A stretch of 64,000 bases of DNA. Origin: Qipengyuania gaetbuli (GTDB lineage: Bacteria > Pseudomonadota > Alphaproteobacteria > Sphingomonadales > Sphingomonadaceae). Each line of letters opens with the position of its first letter. Within the stretch, counting starts at the first letter, position 1. Location of the stretch: positions 1,364,001 through 1,428,000 of the forward strand of contig NZ_JAIVLR010000001.1 of the NCBI RefSeq assembly GCF_020524765.1, written 5' to 3'. The notes below the pieces were generated by a model, which did not search any database, was not told where the DNA came from, and saw only the letters and a program-made list of their open reading frames with translations. Shown here in pieces: positions 48,450 to 56,094 of the stretch. Position numbers and translations under genes: made by a program.

Positions 48450-48489
48450 GCGCCCCTCCATCCCAGCGATGCGAGGGGCGCTCTGCATT
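48450..48489 (+). terminator. Terminator of the petABC operon
   Basis: GCGCCCCTC (48450-48458) pairs perfectly with GAGGGGCGC (48473-48481) around a 14-base loop, followed by a weak T-rich run (TCTGCATTTC). It lies between petC and apt. Confidence 0.6.
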
Positions 48490-48506
48490 TCAGGAGTAGC
48501 GTTTCG

Positions 48507-49043
48507 ATGACCCCGGCCGAGCTCAAGGCACTCGTGCGGACCGTTCCGGACTTTCCCAAGTCCGGCATCCAGTTCCGCGACATCACCACGCTGATCGGGC
48601 ATGGAGAAGGCTTCCGGGCCAGCGTGGACTGGCTGGTCGAACGGGTTTCCGAATCCGGCGCGCAGGCGATCGCCGGCATGGAAGCGCGCGGGTTCATTTT
48701 CGGCGCAGCGAGTGCGGCCGCGCTCGGCCTCCCCTTCATCCCGATCCGCAAGCCGGGCAAGCTGCCGATCGCGACCATCGGTGTCGACTACGCACTGGAA
48801 TACGGCGCCGACCGGCTGGAGATGGACCCGACCTCGGTCGCGGCAGGCCAGCAGGTCGCGATCGTCGACGACCTGCTCGCCACCGGCGGCACCGCCTGCG
48901 CGGCGGCAGAGCTTCTCCGCAAGGCCGGGGCGAGCGTGCCCGTGGCGGCGTTCGTAATCGACCTGCCGGATCTCGGCGGGGCGAAGCGTCTAGAAGCCAC
49001 CGGTGTCCAGGTGCGCTCGCTGATGGAATTCGAAGGCGACTAG
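48507..49043 (+). CDS. apt: Adenine phosphoribosyltransferase
   Basis: A 178-residue purine salvage enzyme making AMP from adenine and PRPP. The PRPP-binding motif is VAIVDDLLATGGTA; the N-terminal VRTVPDFPKSGIQFRDITTL and MEARGFIFGAA are characteristic of Apt. The ATG follows CAGGAGTA. It is separated from petC by a terminator-like hairpin, so it probably has its own promoter. Confidence 0.96.
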   Translation: MTPAELKALVRTVPDFPKSGIQFRDITTLIGHGEGFRASVDWLVERVSESGAQAIAGMEARGFIFGAASAAALGLPFIPIRKPGKLPIATIGVDYALEYGADRLEMDPTSVAAGQQVAIVDDLLATGGTACAAAELLRKAGASVPVAAFVIDLPDLGGAKRLEATGVQVRSLMEFEGD

Positions 49044-49137
49044 CCGGAAGTCCCGCGAAAACTTGGATATATCGGGCGTTTCGGGCATTGAGGCTGCGTG
49101 ACGTGCCGCGGGGGCGTCGGCAGTCAGTGCGAGGGGC

Positions 49138-50997
49138 ATGGAACAGACACTTGTCATAGCCTTGGTGGGCATCCTCGGGATCGGCGCGCAATGGCTTGCG
49201 TGGCGGACCGGGTGGCCTGCCATCGTCCTGATGCTTGCAGCCGGCTTCCTTGCAGGACCGGTGCTGGGCGTGTTCGACCCCGAACACGCGTTCGGCGAAT
49301 TGCTCGAACCCATGGTGGCCGTCGGCGTTGCGCTGATCCTGTTCGAAGGCGGGCTGAGCCTCGATTTCCGCGAGCTTCGCCATACGGGCAGCGCGGTCAT
49401 GCGCCTCGCAACCGTTGGCGTGGTGCTGGGCTGGCTGTTCGGCTCGCTGGCGGGCATCTACATCGCCGGCCTTGCGCCCGAAGTGGCAATCCTGTTCGGC
49501 GGCATCCTTGTCGTGACCGGCCCGACCGTCGTGATCCCGCTGCTGCGGCAAAGCTCGGTCAAGTCGCGCCCCGCCTCGATCCTGAAATGGGAAGCGATCG
49601 TCAACGATCCGACCGGCGCATTGTGCGCGGTCATTGCCTTCGAATATTTCCGCAAGGTCGCCGAACAGCCGAACGCCACGCTGTTCGAAGTCGTTCCGCC
49701 ACTCATCATTGCCGCCATCATTGCCGGTATCATCGGCTATGTCGCCGCGCTCGCCATCGCCTGGTCCTTCCCGCGCGGTGCGGTACCCGAATATCTCAAG
49801 GTCCCGGTGCTGCTGACCGCAGTGATCGGCGTCTTCGTGATTTCGAACCTGATCGAGCACGAGGCGGGCCTCGTCGCAGTGACCGTGATGGGCGTTGCGC
49901 TGGCCAACATGCATGTCTCCAGCCTGCGCTCGATCCATCCGTTCAAGGAAAACATCGCCATCCTGCTGGTGTCGGGCATCTTCATCCTCCTGTCGGCCTC
50001 GCTCAGTTTCGAGGACATCAGGCTGATCAACTGGCCCATCGTTGCCTTCCTGCTCGCCCTGCTGTTCGTGGTGCGACCGGCCACCATCCTCCTCAGCCTG
50101 CTGGGCACGAATATCCCGTGGAACGAGCGCCTGTTCCTCTCGTGGATCGCCCCGCGCGGCATCGTGCTGGTCGCCATCTCGGGCCTGTTCGCGCTGCGGC
50201 TTGCCGAACCACCGCTCGCCTTCAAGGACGCCAACCTGCTCATCGGCCTCAGCTTTGCCGTGGTCGTCGTGACCATCGTGGCGCACGGCTTCACCGTGAA
50301 CCCCGTCGCCAGGCTGCTCAACGTGAAGGGCGCCACCCGGCCCGGCATCCTGATCGTCGGCAGCACGCCCTGGACCATCGCGTTGGCAGAGCAGGTGCGC
50401 GACATGAAGGCGCCGGTCATCATCGTCGATGCCAGCTGGCAGCGCCTTGCACTCGCACGGCAGAAGGGCATCCCCTTCTACCACGGCGAAATTCTCAACG
50501 AGGCGACCGAGCACAACCTCGAGCTCGCGCCCTACCAGAACCTCGTCGCGGCGACCGAGAACGAGGCCTACAACGCGCTCGTCTGCAATGAATTCGCCTT
50601 CGAGATCGGGCGCGACAAGGTTTTCCAGCTGGGCGAGGCGGCGCAGAGCGACGACCGCCACTCGCTGCCCGAGAGCCTGCGCGGGCGCGCCCTGTTCGAA
50701 TCCGGCTTCGGCGTGGAGGACGTGTCCGAGCGCCAGCGCCAGGGCTGGGTCTTCCGCAAGACCAAGCTGTCGGACGAGTTCGATTTCGAGGATGCGCGCG
50801 AGCGCCTGCCGGACGCCGCCAACATGCTGCTGCTGATCCGCCGCGACGGCACCATCCGCTTCTTCACGCACGCCGCACGGCCCGAACCGCGCGCGGGCGA
50901 CACGATCCTGAGCTTCCTCCCGCCGCAACCCCGCACCGCGGAAGACAATGCGGCCCGCCGGAAGCCGGGCAAGAAACAGGGAACCCAGACAGCATGA
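49138..50997 (+). CDS. CPA1 Na+(K+)/H+ antiporter with C-terminal RCK-like domain
   Basis: A 619-residue transporter with about 12 helices in the first 390 residues; the ion-binding Asn-Asp is in EAIVNDPTGALCAVIA. From about residue 400 a TrkA-N/RCK-like nucleotide domain begins (GILIVGSTPWTIALAEQV, then VDASWQRLALARQKG), and residues about 540-600 form a further RCK-C-like portion, with a basic tail. This is a regulated antiporter of the NhaP/CPA1 type. It overlaps the OmpA lipoprotein gene by ATGA. Confidence 0.87.
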   Translation: MEQTLVIALVGILGIGAQWLAWRTGWPAIVLMLAAGFLAGPVLGVFDPEHAFGELLEPMVAVGVALILFEGGLSLDFRELRHTGSAVMRLATVGVVLGWLFGSLAGIYIAGLAPEVAILFGGILVVTGPTVVIPLLRQSSVKSRPASILKWEAIVNDPTGALCAVIAFEYFRKVAEQPNATLFEVVPPLIIAAIIAGIIGYVAALAIAWSFPRGAVPEYLKVPVLLTAVIGVFVISNLIEHEAGLVAVTVMGVALANMHVSSLRSIHPFKENIAILLVSGIFILLSASLSFEDIRLINWPIVAFLLALLFVVRPATILLSLLGTNIPWNERLFLSWIAPRGIVLVAISGLFALRLAEPPLAFKDANLLIGLSFAVVVVTIVAHGFTVNPVARLLNVKGATRPGILIVGSTPWTIALAEQVRDMKAPVIIVDASWQRLALARQKGIPFYHGEILNEATEHNLELAPYQNLVAATENEAYNALVCNEFAFEIGRDKVFQLGEAAQSDDRHSLPESLRGRALFESGFGVEDVSERQRQGWVFRKTKLSDEFDFEDARERLPDAANMLLLIRRDGTIRFFTHAARPEPRAGDTILSFLPPQPRTAEDNAARRKPGKKQGTQTA

Positions 50998-51629
50998 CCC
51001 GCCAACCGAGGACATGGATCCCCACCATCGCGCTGGCCGTGGCAGTCGCAGGGCTTTCGGCCTGTGGCAGCGGTGACGCGCCCGATCCGGAAACGACGCC
51101 CACCGACGGTCCGCGCTCCATCTTCGACAAGGAGGGGGCAGGCCCCAAGGGTTCGGATGCCCCCGAAGCCGTGCTGCCGCCGCTCGTCACCACGCTGGGT
51201 TTTCCCGACGGGACGGCGGAACTGACCGAAGCGGCGCTGGCGGAACTGGCGACGGTGCTCGATTCCCCGCAGATGGACCAGGGCGGCCGCATCGTGCTGC
51301 GCGGCCATTCCGATTCGGGCGGGACGGATGCAGCGAACCTTGCCGCATCGCTCAAGCGGGCCGAGGCGGTGCAGGCTTTCCTCGTCGAGAACGGCGTCGC
51401 CGAAAGCCGGATCAAGGTCATCGCCTTCGGCGAACAGAACCCGATGGAGCCCAATGCGCTGCCCGATGGCCAGCCCAACGAAGTCGGGCGCGCTGCCAAT
51501 CGCAGGGTGGAAATCACCATCGAGACCACCAGATTGGAACAGGAAGACGCGCGCGAGCCGACGCTGATCGAGACGATCACCAAGGAGCAGGAAGAAGCGC
51601 GCGCGCAATCCGAAGTCGCAGGCGAATGA
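50994..51629 (+). CDS. OmpA family lipoprotein
   Basis: A 211-residue protein with a lipoprotein signal (LSAC lipobox, Cys about 24), a linker rich in Pro, Gly and Asp, an OmpA-like peptidoglycan-binding domain (about 65-178) with RIVLRGHSDSGG and NRRVEITIETT, and an acidic C-terminal tail. It overlaps the antiporter gene by ATGA, an odd pairing that implies co-translation; a role in cell-envelope support during ion or pH stress is speculation. tRNA-Gly follows. Confidence 0.85.
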   Translation: MTRQPRTWIPTIALAVAVAGLSACGSGDAPDPETTPTDGPRSIFDKEGAGPKGSDAPEAVLPPLVTTLGFPDGTAELTEAALAELATVLDSPQMDQGGRIVLRGHSDSGGTDAANLAASLKRAEAVQAFLVENGVAESRIKVIAFGEQNPMEPNALPDGQPNEVGRAANRRVEITIETTRLEQEDAREPTLIETITKEQEEARAQSEVAGE

Positions 51630-51633
51630 CCTG

Positions 51634-51663
51634 TTGACGGCAGGTATGTCCCGGTGGCATTTG
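51634..51663 (+). promoter_or_regulatory. Possible tRNA-Gly promoter
   Basis: TTGACG (51634-51639) followed at 17-18 bases by CATTTG or GCATTT. The -35 is good and the -10 weak. The tRNA begins at 51687. Confidence 0.35.
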
Positions 51664-51686
51664 CGCGGCCGCCCGGACGGACACGA

Positions 51687-51760
51687 GCGGGTATAGCATA
51701 GTGGTAATGCTCTAGCCTTCCAAGCTAGCTAGAGGGGTTCGATTCCCCTTACCCGCTCCA
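51687..51760 (+). tRNA. tRNA-Gly (TCC)
   Basis: A 74-base cloverleaf with encoded CCA: acceptor GCGGGTA/TACCCGC, anticodon stem CTAGC/GCTAG with loop CTTCCAA (anticodon TCC), T-loop GTTCGATTC and T-stem GGGG/CCCC. It reads GGA and, by wobble, GGG codons. Confidence 0.95.
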
Positions 51761-51772
51761 GTCCGCAGGCCT

Positions 51773-52624
51773 TCAAACGACAGCCATGTTGTCGATCAGC
51801 CGCGTGCCGCCGATCCGCGCCGCGACAAACAGGCGCGCGTTGCCGTTGTCCGTGTCCAGCGGGACGAGGCTGTCCGCATCGCGGACCTCCGCATAATCGA
51901 TACTGTCGAATCCGGCTTCGAGGAGCTTGGCGGAAAGCGCAGCGAGTGCATTCTCGACTGCCTGACCGTTACCGATCGCCGCGATTGCTTCGCGCATGGC
52001 CTGCGGGATCGCCGCTGCCTGGCTGCGCTGCTCGGCGGAGAGGTAGGCATTGCGGCTGCTCATCGCGAGACCGTCCGCCTCGCGCACGATCGGCACACCG
52101 CGAATATTGTCGACATGGGGCAGCGTGAGGTCGAGATCGCGGGCCATCCGGCGGATGACGGCGAGCTGCTGCCAGTCCTTCTCCCCGAAAAAGGCGATGT
52201 CGGGCATGACCTGGTTGAAGAGCTTGCACACGACCGTTGCGACGCCGTCGAAATGGCCCGGCCGGTTTCCGCCGCACAGGCCCTCGCTCACCCCGGCGAC
52301 CGAGATGTTGGTGGCATAGCCTGCCGGATACATGGCTTCGGGCACCGGCGCCCACAGCAGGGCCACGCCTTCCGCTTCCAGCAGTTCGGAATCGCGCGCG
52401 AGCTGCCGCGGATAGGCGTCGAGATCCTCGCCCGCTCCGAACTGGCGGGGATTGACGAAGATCGAGGCGACCACATGATCCGCCGCCTCGCGCGCGCGGC
52501 GCATCAGCGTCAGATGGCCGTCGTGCAGCGCGCCCATCGTGGGAACGAGCGCAATGGTCCGGCCTCCGCTCCGCAGGGCTCTGACTTTATTCCTCAACAC
52601 TTCCAGTTCACGGGCCGTTTGCAC
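51773..52624 (-). CDS. panC: Pantothenate synthetase (pantoate--beta-alanine ligase)
   Basis: A 283-residue enzyme condensing pantoate with beta-alanine using ATP. The nucleotidyl motif is VPTMGALHDGH, with VASIFVNPRQFG, GYATNISVAGVSEGL and FFGEKDWQQL also typical. The GTG at 52624 is preceded by AAGGGGA at good spacing and gives the usual length; a TTG at 52657 would add 11 residues that overlap the mipZ start. Ends 12 bp from tRNA-Gly. Confidence 0.95.
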   Translation of the reverse strand: MQTARELEVLRNKVRALRSGGRTIALVPTMGALHDGHLTLMRRAREAADHVVASIFVNPRQFGAGEDLDAYPRQLARDSELLEAEGVALLWAPVPEAMYPAGYATNISVAGVSEGLCGGNRPGHFDGVATVVCKLFNQVMPDIAFFGEKDWQQLAVIRRMARDLDLTLPHVDNIRGVPIVREADGLAMSSRNAYLSAEQRSQAAAIPQAMREAIAAIGNGQAVENALAALSAKLLEAGFDSIDYAEVRDADSLVPLDTDNGNARLFVAARIGGTRLIDNMAVV

Positions 52625-52650
52625 CTGTGTATCCCCTTGGATAAGGACCG

Positions 52651-53523
52651 ATGCCAAGCCCTAGCGCCGTGCGCGGGGATGCATCAACCATTTGCGAGAA
52701 CAGCCCCACCGTGCCTACCGACGCGCCCCACTGGATTACCTTCGCCAACGAAAAGGGCGGCACAGGAAAATCGACCACGGCCGTCCATGTCGCGGTTGCG
52801 CTGGCCTATCGCGGGGCGGATGTGGTCGCCTTCGATCTCGACCACCGCCAGCGGACCATGTGCCGCTATTTCGAGAACCGCGCGGAGACTGCGGCGCGGC
52901 GCGGCATCGAACTGCCGACAGTGCGGTGCCACACCGTCGAAGGCATGGACGAGCAGGAATTCGGCGCCTTCGTGGAAGAGCAGGGCGCGGGCGCAGACTT
53001 CGTGGTCGTGGATACGCCCGGGCGCGACGATCCGCTGGCCCGCTTCGCCGCGACGCAGGCGGATACGCTGGTCACGCCGATGAACGACAGCTTCGTCGAT
53101 TTCGACCTAATCGGCCAGGTCGAGGGCGAGACGTTCAAGGTGAAGAAGCTGTCCTTCTACGCCGAACTGATCTGGGAAGCGCGCATCAAGCGCGGCCGCG
53201 CCCAGCTCGAACGCCAGCGCCCGCCGATGGACTGGGTGGTCGTGCGCAACCGCACCGGCCACACCGAGGCGCGCAACATGGCGCGCATCGAGCAGGCGCT
53301 GGCGGAAATGTCCAAGCGCGTCGGGTTCCGCACGGCCAAGGGTCTGTCGGAACGCGTGATCTACCGCGAGCTGTTTCCTTCCGGCCTGACCCTGCTCGAC
53401 AAGGGTCACCTGGGCGATCTGGGGACCAGCCACCTTGTCGCGCGACAGGAATTGCGCGGTCTGGTCGCCTCGCTGCGGCTTCCCGGCAGCGCGACAGGAC
53501 CGCATGAAGAGGCAGCCGAATGA
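52651..53523 (+). CDS. mipZ: Division plane positioning ATPase MipZ
   Basis: A 290-residue ParA-family ATPase. The deviant Walker A is NEKGGTGKST (about 33-42). VVVDTPGRDDPLAR is the Walker B region. The length and wording (FDLDHRQRTMCRYFENR, LDKGHLGDLG) match MipZ, which forms a gradient with ParB and blocks FtsZ assembly away from mid-cell in alphaproteobacteria. The ATG at 52651 follows AAGGA; a GTG at 52711 would remove 20 weakly conserved residues. First gene of a three-gene overlapping operon. Confidence 0.9.
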   Translation: MPSPSAVRGDASTICENSPTVPTDAPHWITFANEKGGTGKSTTAVHVAVALAYRGADVVAFDLDHRQRTMCRYFENRAETAARRGIELPTVRCHTVEGMDEQEFGAFVEEQGAGADFVVVDTPGRDDPLARFAATQADTLVTPMNDSFVDFDLIGQVEGETFKVKKLSFYAELIWEARIKRGRAQLERQRPPMDWVVVRNRTGHTEARNMARIEQALAEMSKRVGFRTAKGLSERVIYRELFPSGLTLLDKGHLGDLGTSHLVARQELRGLVASLRLPGSATGPHEEAAE

Positions 53524-53822
53524 CCCGTTTCATCCTGATCGCCGCAGCGCTTTCGATCTTCTGCCGCTGGGCGCTGGGCAAGTGGCCGTGGGACTATCTG
53601 AGGCCCGCCAAGACCCGCGAACAGGCGATCTTCAAGGCCCGCCGGCTGCTCAATGTCTCGGCCAGGGCGAGCCACCGAGAAATCCGCGATGCTCACCGCC
53701 AGATGGCCGCGCTGCTCCATCCCGACAGGGGCGGAGACAAGGCCCAGATGCAGGAACTGAACGCGGCACGCGACCTGCTGTTGAACGAACTACCTTACGA
53801 GAATCCGGAGCCTCCCCAATGA
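53520..53822 (+). CDS. Small membrane-anchored J-domain protein
   Basis: A 100-residue protein with an N-terminal hydrophobic stretch (residues 3-18) and a C-terminal J domain (about 38-92) in which HPD is at 67-69. It resembles the TIM14/Pam18-like short J proteins. It would recruit DnaK to the membrane. It overlaps mipZ (ATGA) and the phosphomannomutase gene (ATGA), implying translational coupling. Confidence 0.8.
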   Translation: MTRFILIAAALSIFCRWALGKWPWDYLRPAKTREQAIFKARRLLNVSARASHREIRDAHRQMAALLHPDRGGDKAQMQELNAARDLLLNELPYENPEPPQ

Positions 53823-55222
53823 GCCACGCCTTCGACGCCACCATCCTGCGCGAATACGACATTCGCGGGATCATCGGCGAAACCCTGGGGGCAGACGATG
53901 CGCGGGCGATCGGGCGTACCTTCGGTTCGATGCTGCGCGAGGCCGGCGGAAGCCGCGTCGCGGTCGGCTATGACGGGCGGGTCAGCTCGCCGATGCTGGA
54001 ACACGCCCTCGTGGAAGGCCTCACCGCATCGGGCTGCAATGTCGTGCGCATCGGCCTCGGCGCGACGCCCATGCTATATTATGCCGAGGCTAGCGATCAC
54101 GACATCCATGGCGGCATCCAGATAACCGGCAGTCACAATCCCCCCAATTACAACGGCTTCAAGATGGTGTTCCAGGGCCGCCCGTTTTTCGGCGCGGACA
54201 TCCAGGAACTGGGGCGCAGGGCGGCTGCGGGCGAGTGGGCGGATGGTGCAGGCGAGGTCGAGAAACGCGATATCATCGACGAATACGTCCACCGCATGGT
54301 GACCGCGCTCGACGCTATCGACAGCGAAGCGCTGGCGGATATGCGGATCGGCTGGGACGCAGGTAACGGGGCCGCCGGTCCGGCGCTCGAAAAGCTGGTC
54401 GCGCAGCTGCCCGGCGAACACCACCTGCTCTACACCGACGTCGACGGCACGTTTCCCAATCATCATCCCGATCCTACTGTCGAGGAGAACCTTGCGGATT
54501 TGCGAAAACTCGTCTCCGCAAAGTCCCTCGATTTCGGTATCGCTTTCGATGGCGACGGCGACCGCATCGGCGCGATCGATGGCGAAGGCCGGGTGATCTG
54601 GGGCGACCAGCTGCTGATGATCTATGCCGAAGACCTGCTGCAGACGCTGGGCGGTGCGACGATCATCGCCGATGTGAAGGCCAGCCGCGCGCTGTTCGAC
54701 CATGTCACGGCGCATGGCGGCGAGCCGCTCATGTGGAAGACCGGCCACTCGCTGATTAAGTCCAAAATGAAGGAAACCGGTTCGCCGCTCGCCGGCGAGA
54801 TGAGCGGCCACGTCTTCTTCGCCGACGAATATTACGGTTTCGACGACGCGCTCTATGCCGGCGTGCGCCTGATCGCCGCCTCGGCGCGGCTGGGCAAGTC
54901 GGTCACCGAACTGCGCGGCGCCATGCCCCAGCTGGTGAATACGCCCGAGATGCGCTTCCAGGTCGACGAGAGCCGCAAGTTTGCCGCGATCAAGGAGGTA
55001 GAGGACCGCCTTGCAGGCACCGATGCCGACGTGAACGGCACCGACGGGGTACGCGTCAGCACGCCCGACGGCTGGTGGCTGCTGCGCGCATCGAACACGC
55101 AGGACGTGCTTGTCGCCCGCGCCGAAAGCGACAGCGAGGAAGGCCTTGCCCGCCTGATGGCACAGATCGACGAACAGCTGGCGCTGAGTGGGCTCGAGCG
55201 CGGCGAAAGCGTCGGGCACTAG
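53819..55222 (+). CDS. Phosphomannomutase/phosphoglucomutase
   Basis: A 467-residue alpha-D-phosphohexomutase. The phosphoserine is Ser105 in TGSHNPPNYNGFK; the metal site is DGDGDR (about 244-249); the sugar-binding loop is GEMSGHVFF; the C-terminal phosphate loop is RASNTQ. It interconverts hexose 1- and 6-phosphates for surface-polysaccharide precursors, with mannose or glucose specificity not decided by sequence. It overlaps the J-domain gene. Confidence 0.93.
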   Translation: MSHAFDATILREYDIRGIIGETLGADDARAIGRTFGSMLREAGGSRVAVGYDGRVSSPMLEHALVEGLTASGCNVVRIGLGATPMLYYAEASDHDIHGGIQITGSHNPPNYNGFKMVFQGRPFFGADIQELGRRAAAGEWADGAGEVEKRDIIDEYVHRMVTALDAIDSEALADMRIGWDAGNGAAGPALEKLVAQLPGEHHLLYTDVDGTFPNHHPDPTVEENLADLRKLVSAKSLDFGIAFDGDGDRIGAIDGEGRVIWGDQLLMIYAEDLLQTLGGATIIADVKASRALFDHVTAHGGEPLMWKTGHSLIKSKMKETGSPLAGEMSGHVFFADEYYGFDDALYAGVRLIAASARLGKSVTELRGAMPQLVNTPEMRFQVDESRKFAAIKEVEDRLAGTDADVNGTDGVRVSTPDGWWLLRASNTQDVLVARAESDSEEGLARLMAQIDEQLALSGLERGESVGH

Positions 55223-55240
55223 GCGATTTACGGAGAGGGA

Positions 55241-56053
55241 ATGCCGATGACGAGGTGGCTCCTGGCGCTGGGTGCGCCGCTTGCCTTTGCTGCCCAGCCG
55301 CTGGCTGCGCAGGACAATTCCGCCAAGGAAGCGGACATGATGGCGGCCATGGCGGAAGTCTTCGCCGCGCCGCCGCTGACCGCCGAACAGCAGGCCCGCC
55401 TGCCGCTGGCCACCAGCGTGGTCGACAAGCTCATGCCGCAAGGAACTATGGGCGAGGTCATGGGCTCCATGTTCGAAGGCATGCTCGGCCCGATGATGAA
55501 GCTGGCCGAGAAGGCCCCGCCGAACCTGGCCGAACACATCGGCTACGACGCCTCCGAGCTCGATCTCACCGACGAGCAGGTGATCGAGATCGCGGCCATG
55601 GTCGATCCCGCCTGGCGCGAGCGGCGCGAACGCGAGGGCGCGCTAATGCAGGAAGTCATGGTCGACCTGATGACGGCGATGGAACCCGCCATCCGCAAGG
55701 GGATGAGCGAGGCCTATGCCGCCACCTTCTCGGTCGCGGAATTGAACGACATTTCCGCCTTCTTCTCGACCCCGAGCGGCGCGACCTTCGCACGCAAGTC
55801 CTACCAGCTGGCCAATGACCCGCGCATCATGGGTGCGGCCATGGGCAGCCTGCCGGTCATGCTCGAACAGTTCGCCGCGATGGAGGCCAAGATGGCCGCC
55901 GTTACCGCTGAACTCGGCGCCAAGCGCACCTATGCGACGCTCACCGCAGCGCAGAAGGAGCGGATCATGGGCCTTGCCGGGCTGAGCGCGGAAGAGCTGG
56001 AGCTGGGAATGCAGGTCGCTGCCGAAGCGGCTGCGGAACAGAACCCCTTCTGA
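55241..56053 (+). CDS. Exported DUF2059 domain protein
   Basis: A 270-residue protein with a Sec signal peptide (LALGAPLAFAAQPLAAQ, cleavage after about residue 20) and a DUF2059 domain in the middle (about 125-210), recognisable from MSEAYAATFSVAELNDISAF and FSTPSGATFARKS. Function unknown. It has an AGAGGGA site before the ATG and follows the phosphomannomutase gene by 18 bp, so it may be the last gene of the mipZ operon. Confidence 0.83.
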   Translation: MPMTRWLLALGAPLAFAAQPLAAQDNSAKEADMMAAMAEVFAAPPLTAEQQARLPLATSVVDKLMPQGTMGEVMGSMFEGMLGPMMKLAEKAPPNLAEHIGYDASELDLTDEQVIEIAAMVDPAWRERREREGALMQEVMVDLMTAMEPAIRKGMSEAYAATFSVAELNDISAFFSTPSGATFARKSYQLANDPRIMGAAMGSLPVMLEQFAAMEAKMAAVTAELGAKRTYATLTAAQKERIMGLAGLSAEELELGMQVAAEAAAEQNPF

Positions 56054-56094
56054 GGCGCGCGGGAACGCACTTCCATCCGGCTCGCTCTGACAGC

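Noticed and set aside
48736..51015. Long minus-strand frame opposite the antiporter gene
   Set aside because: Antisense shadow of GC-skewed codons; no recognisable motif.
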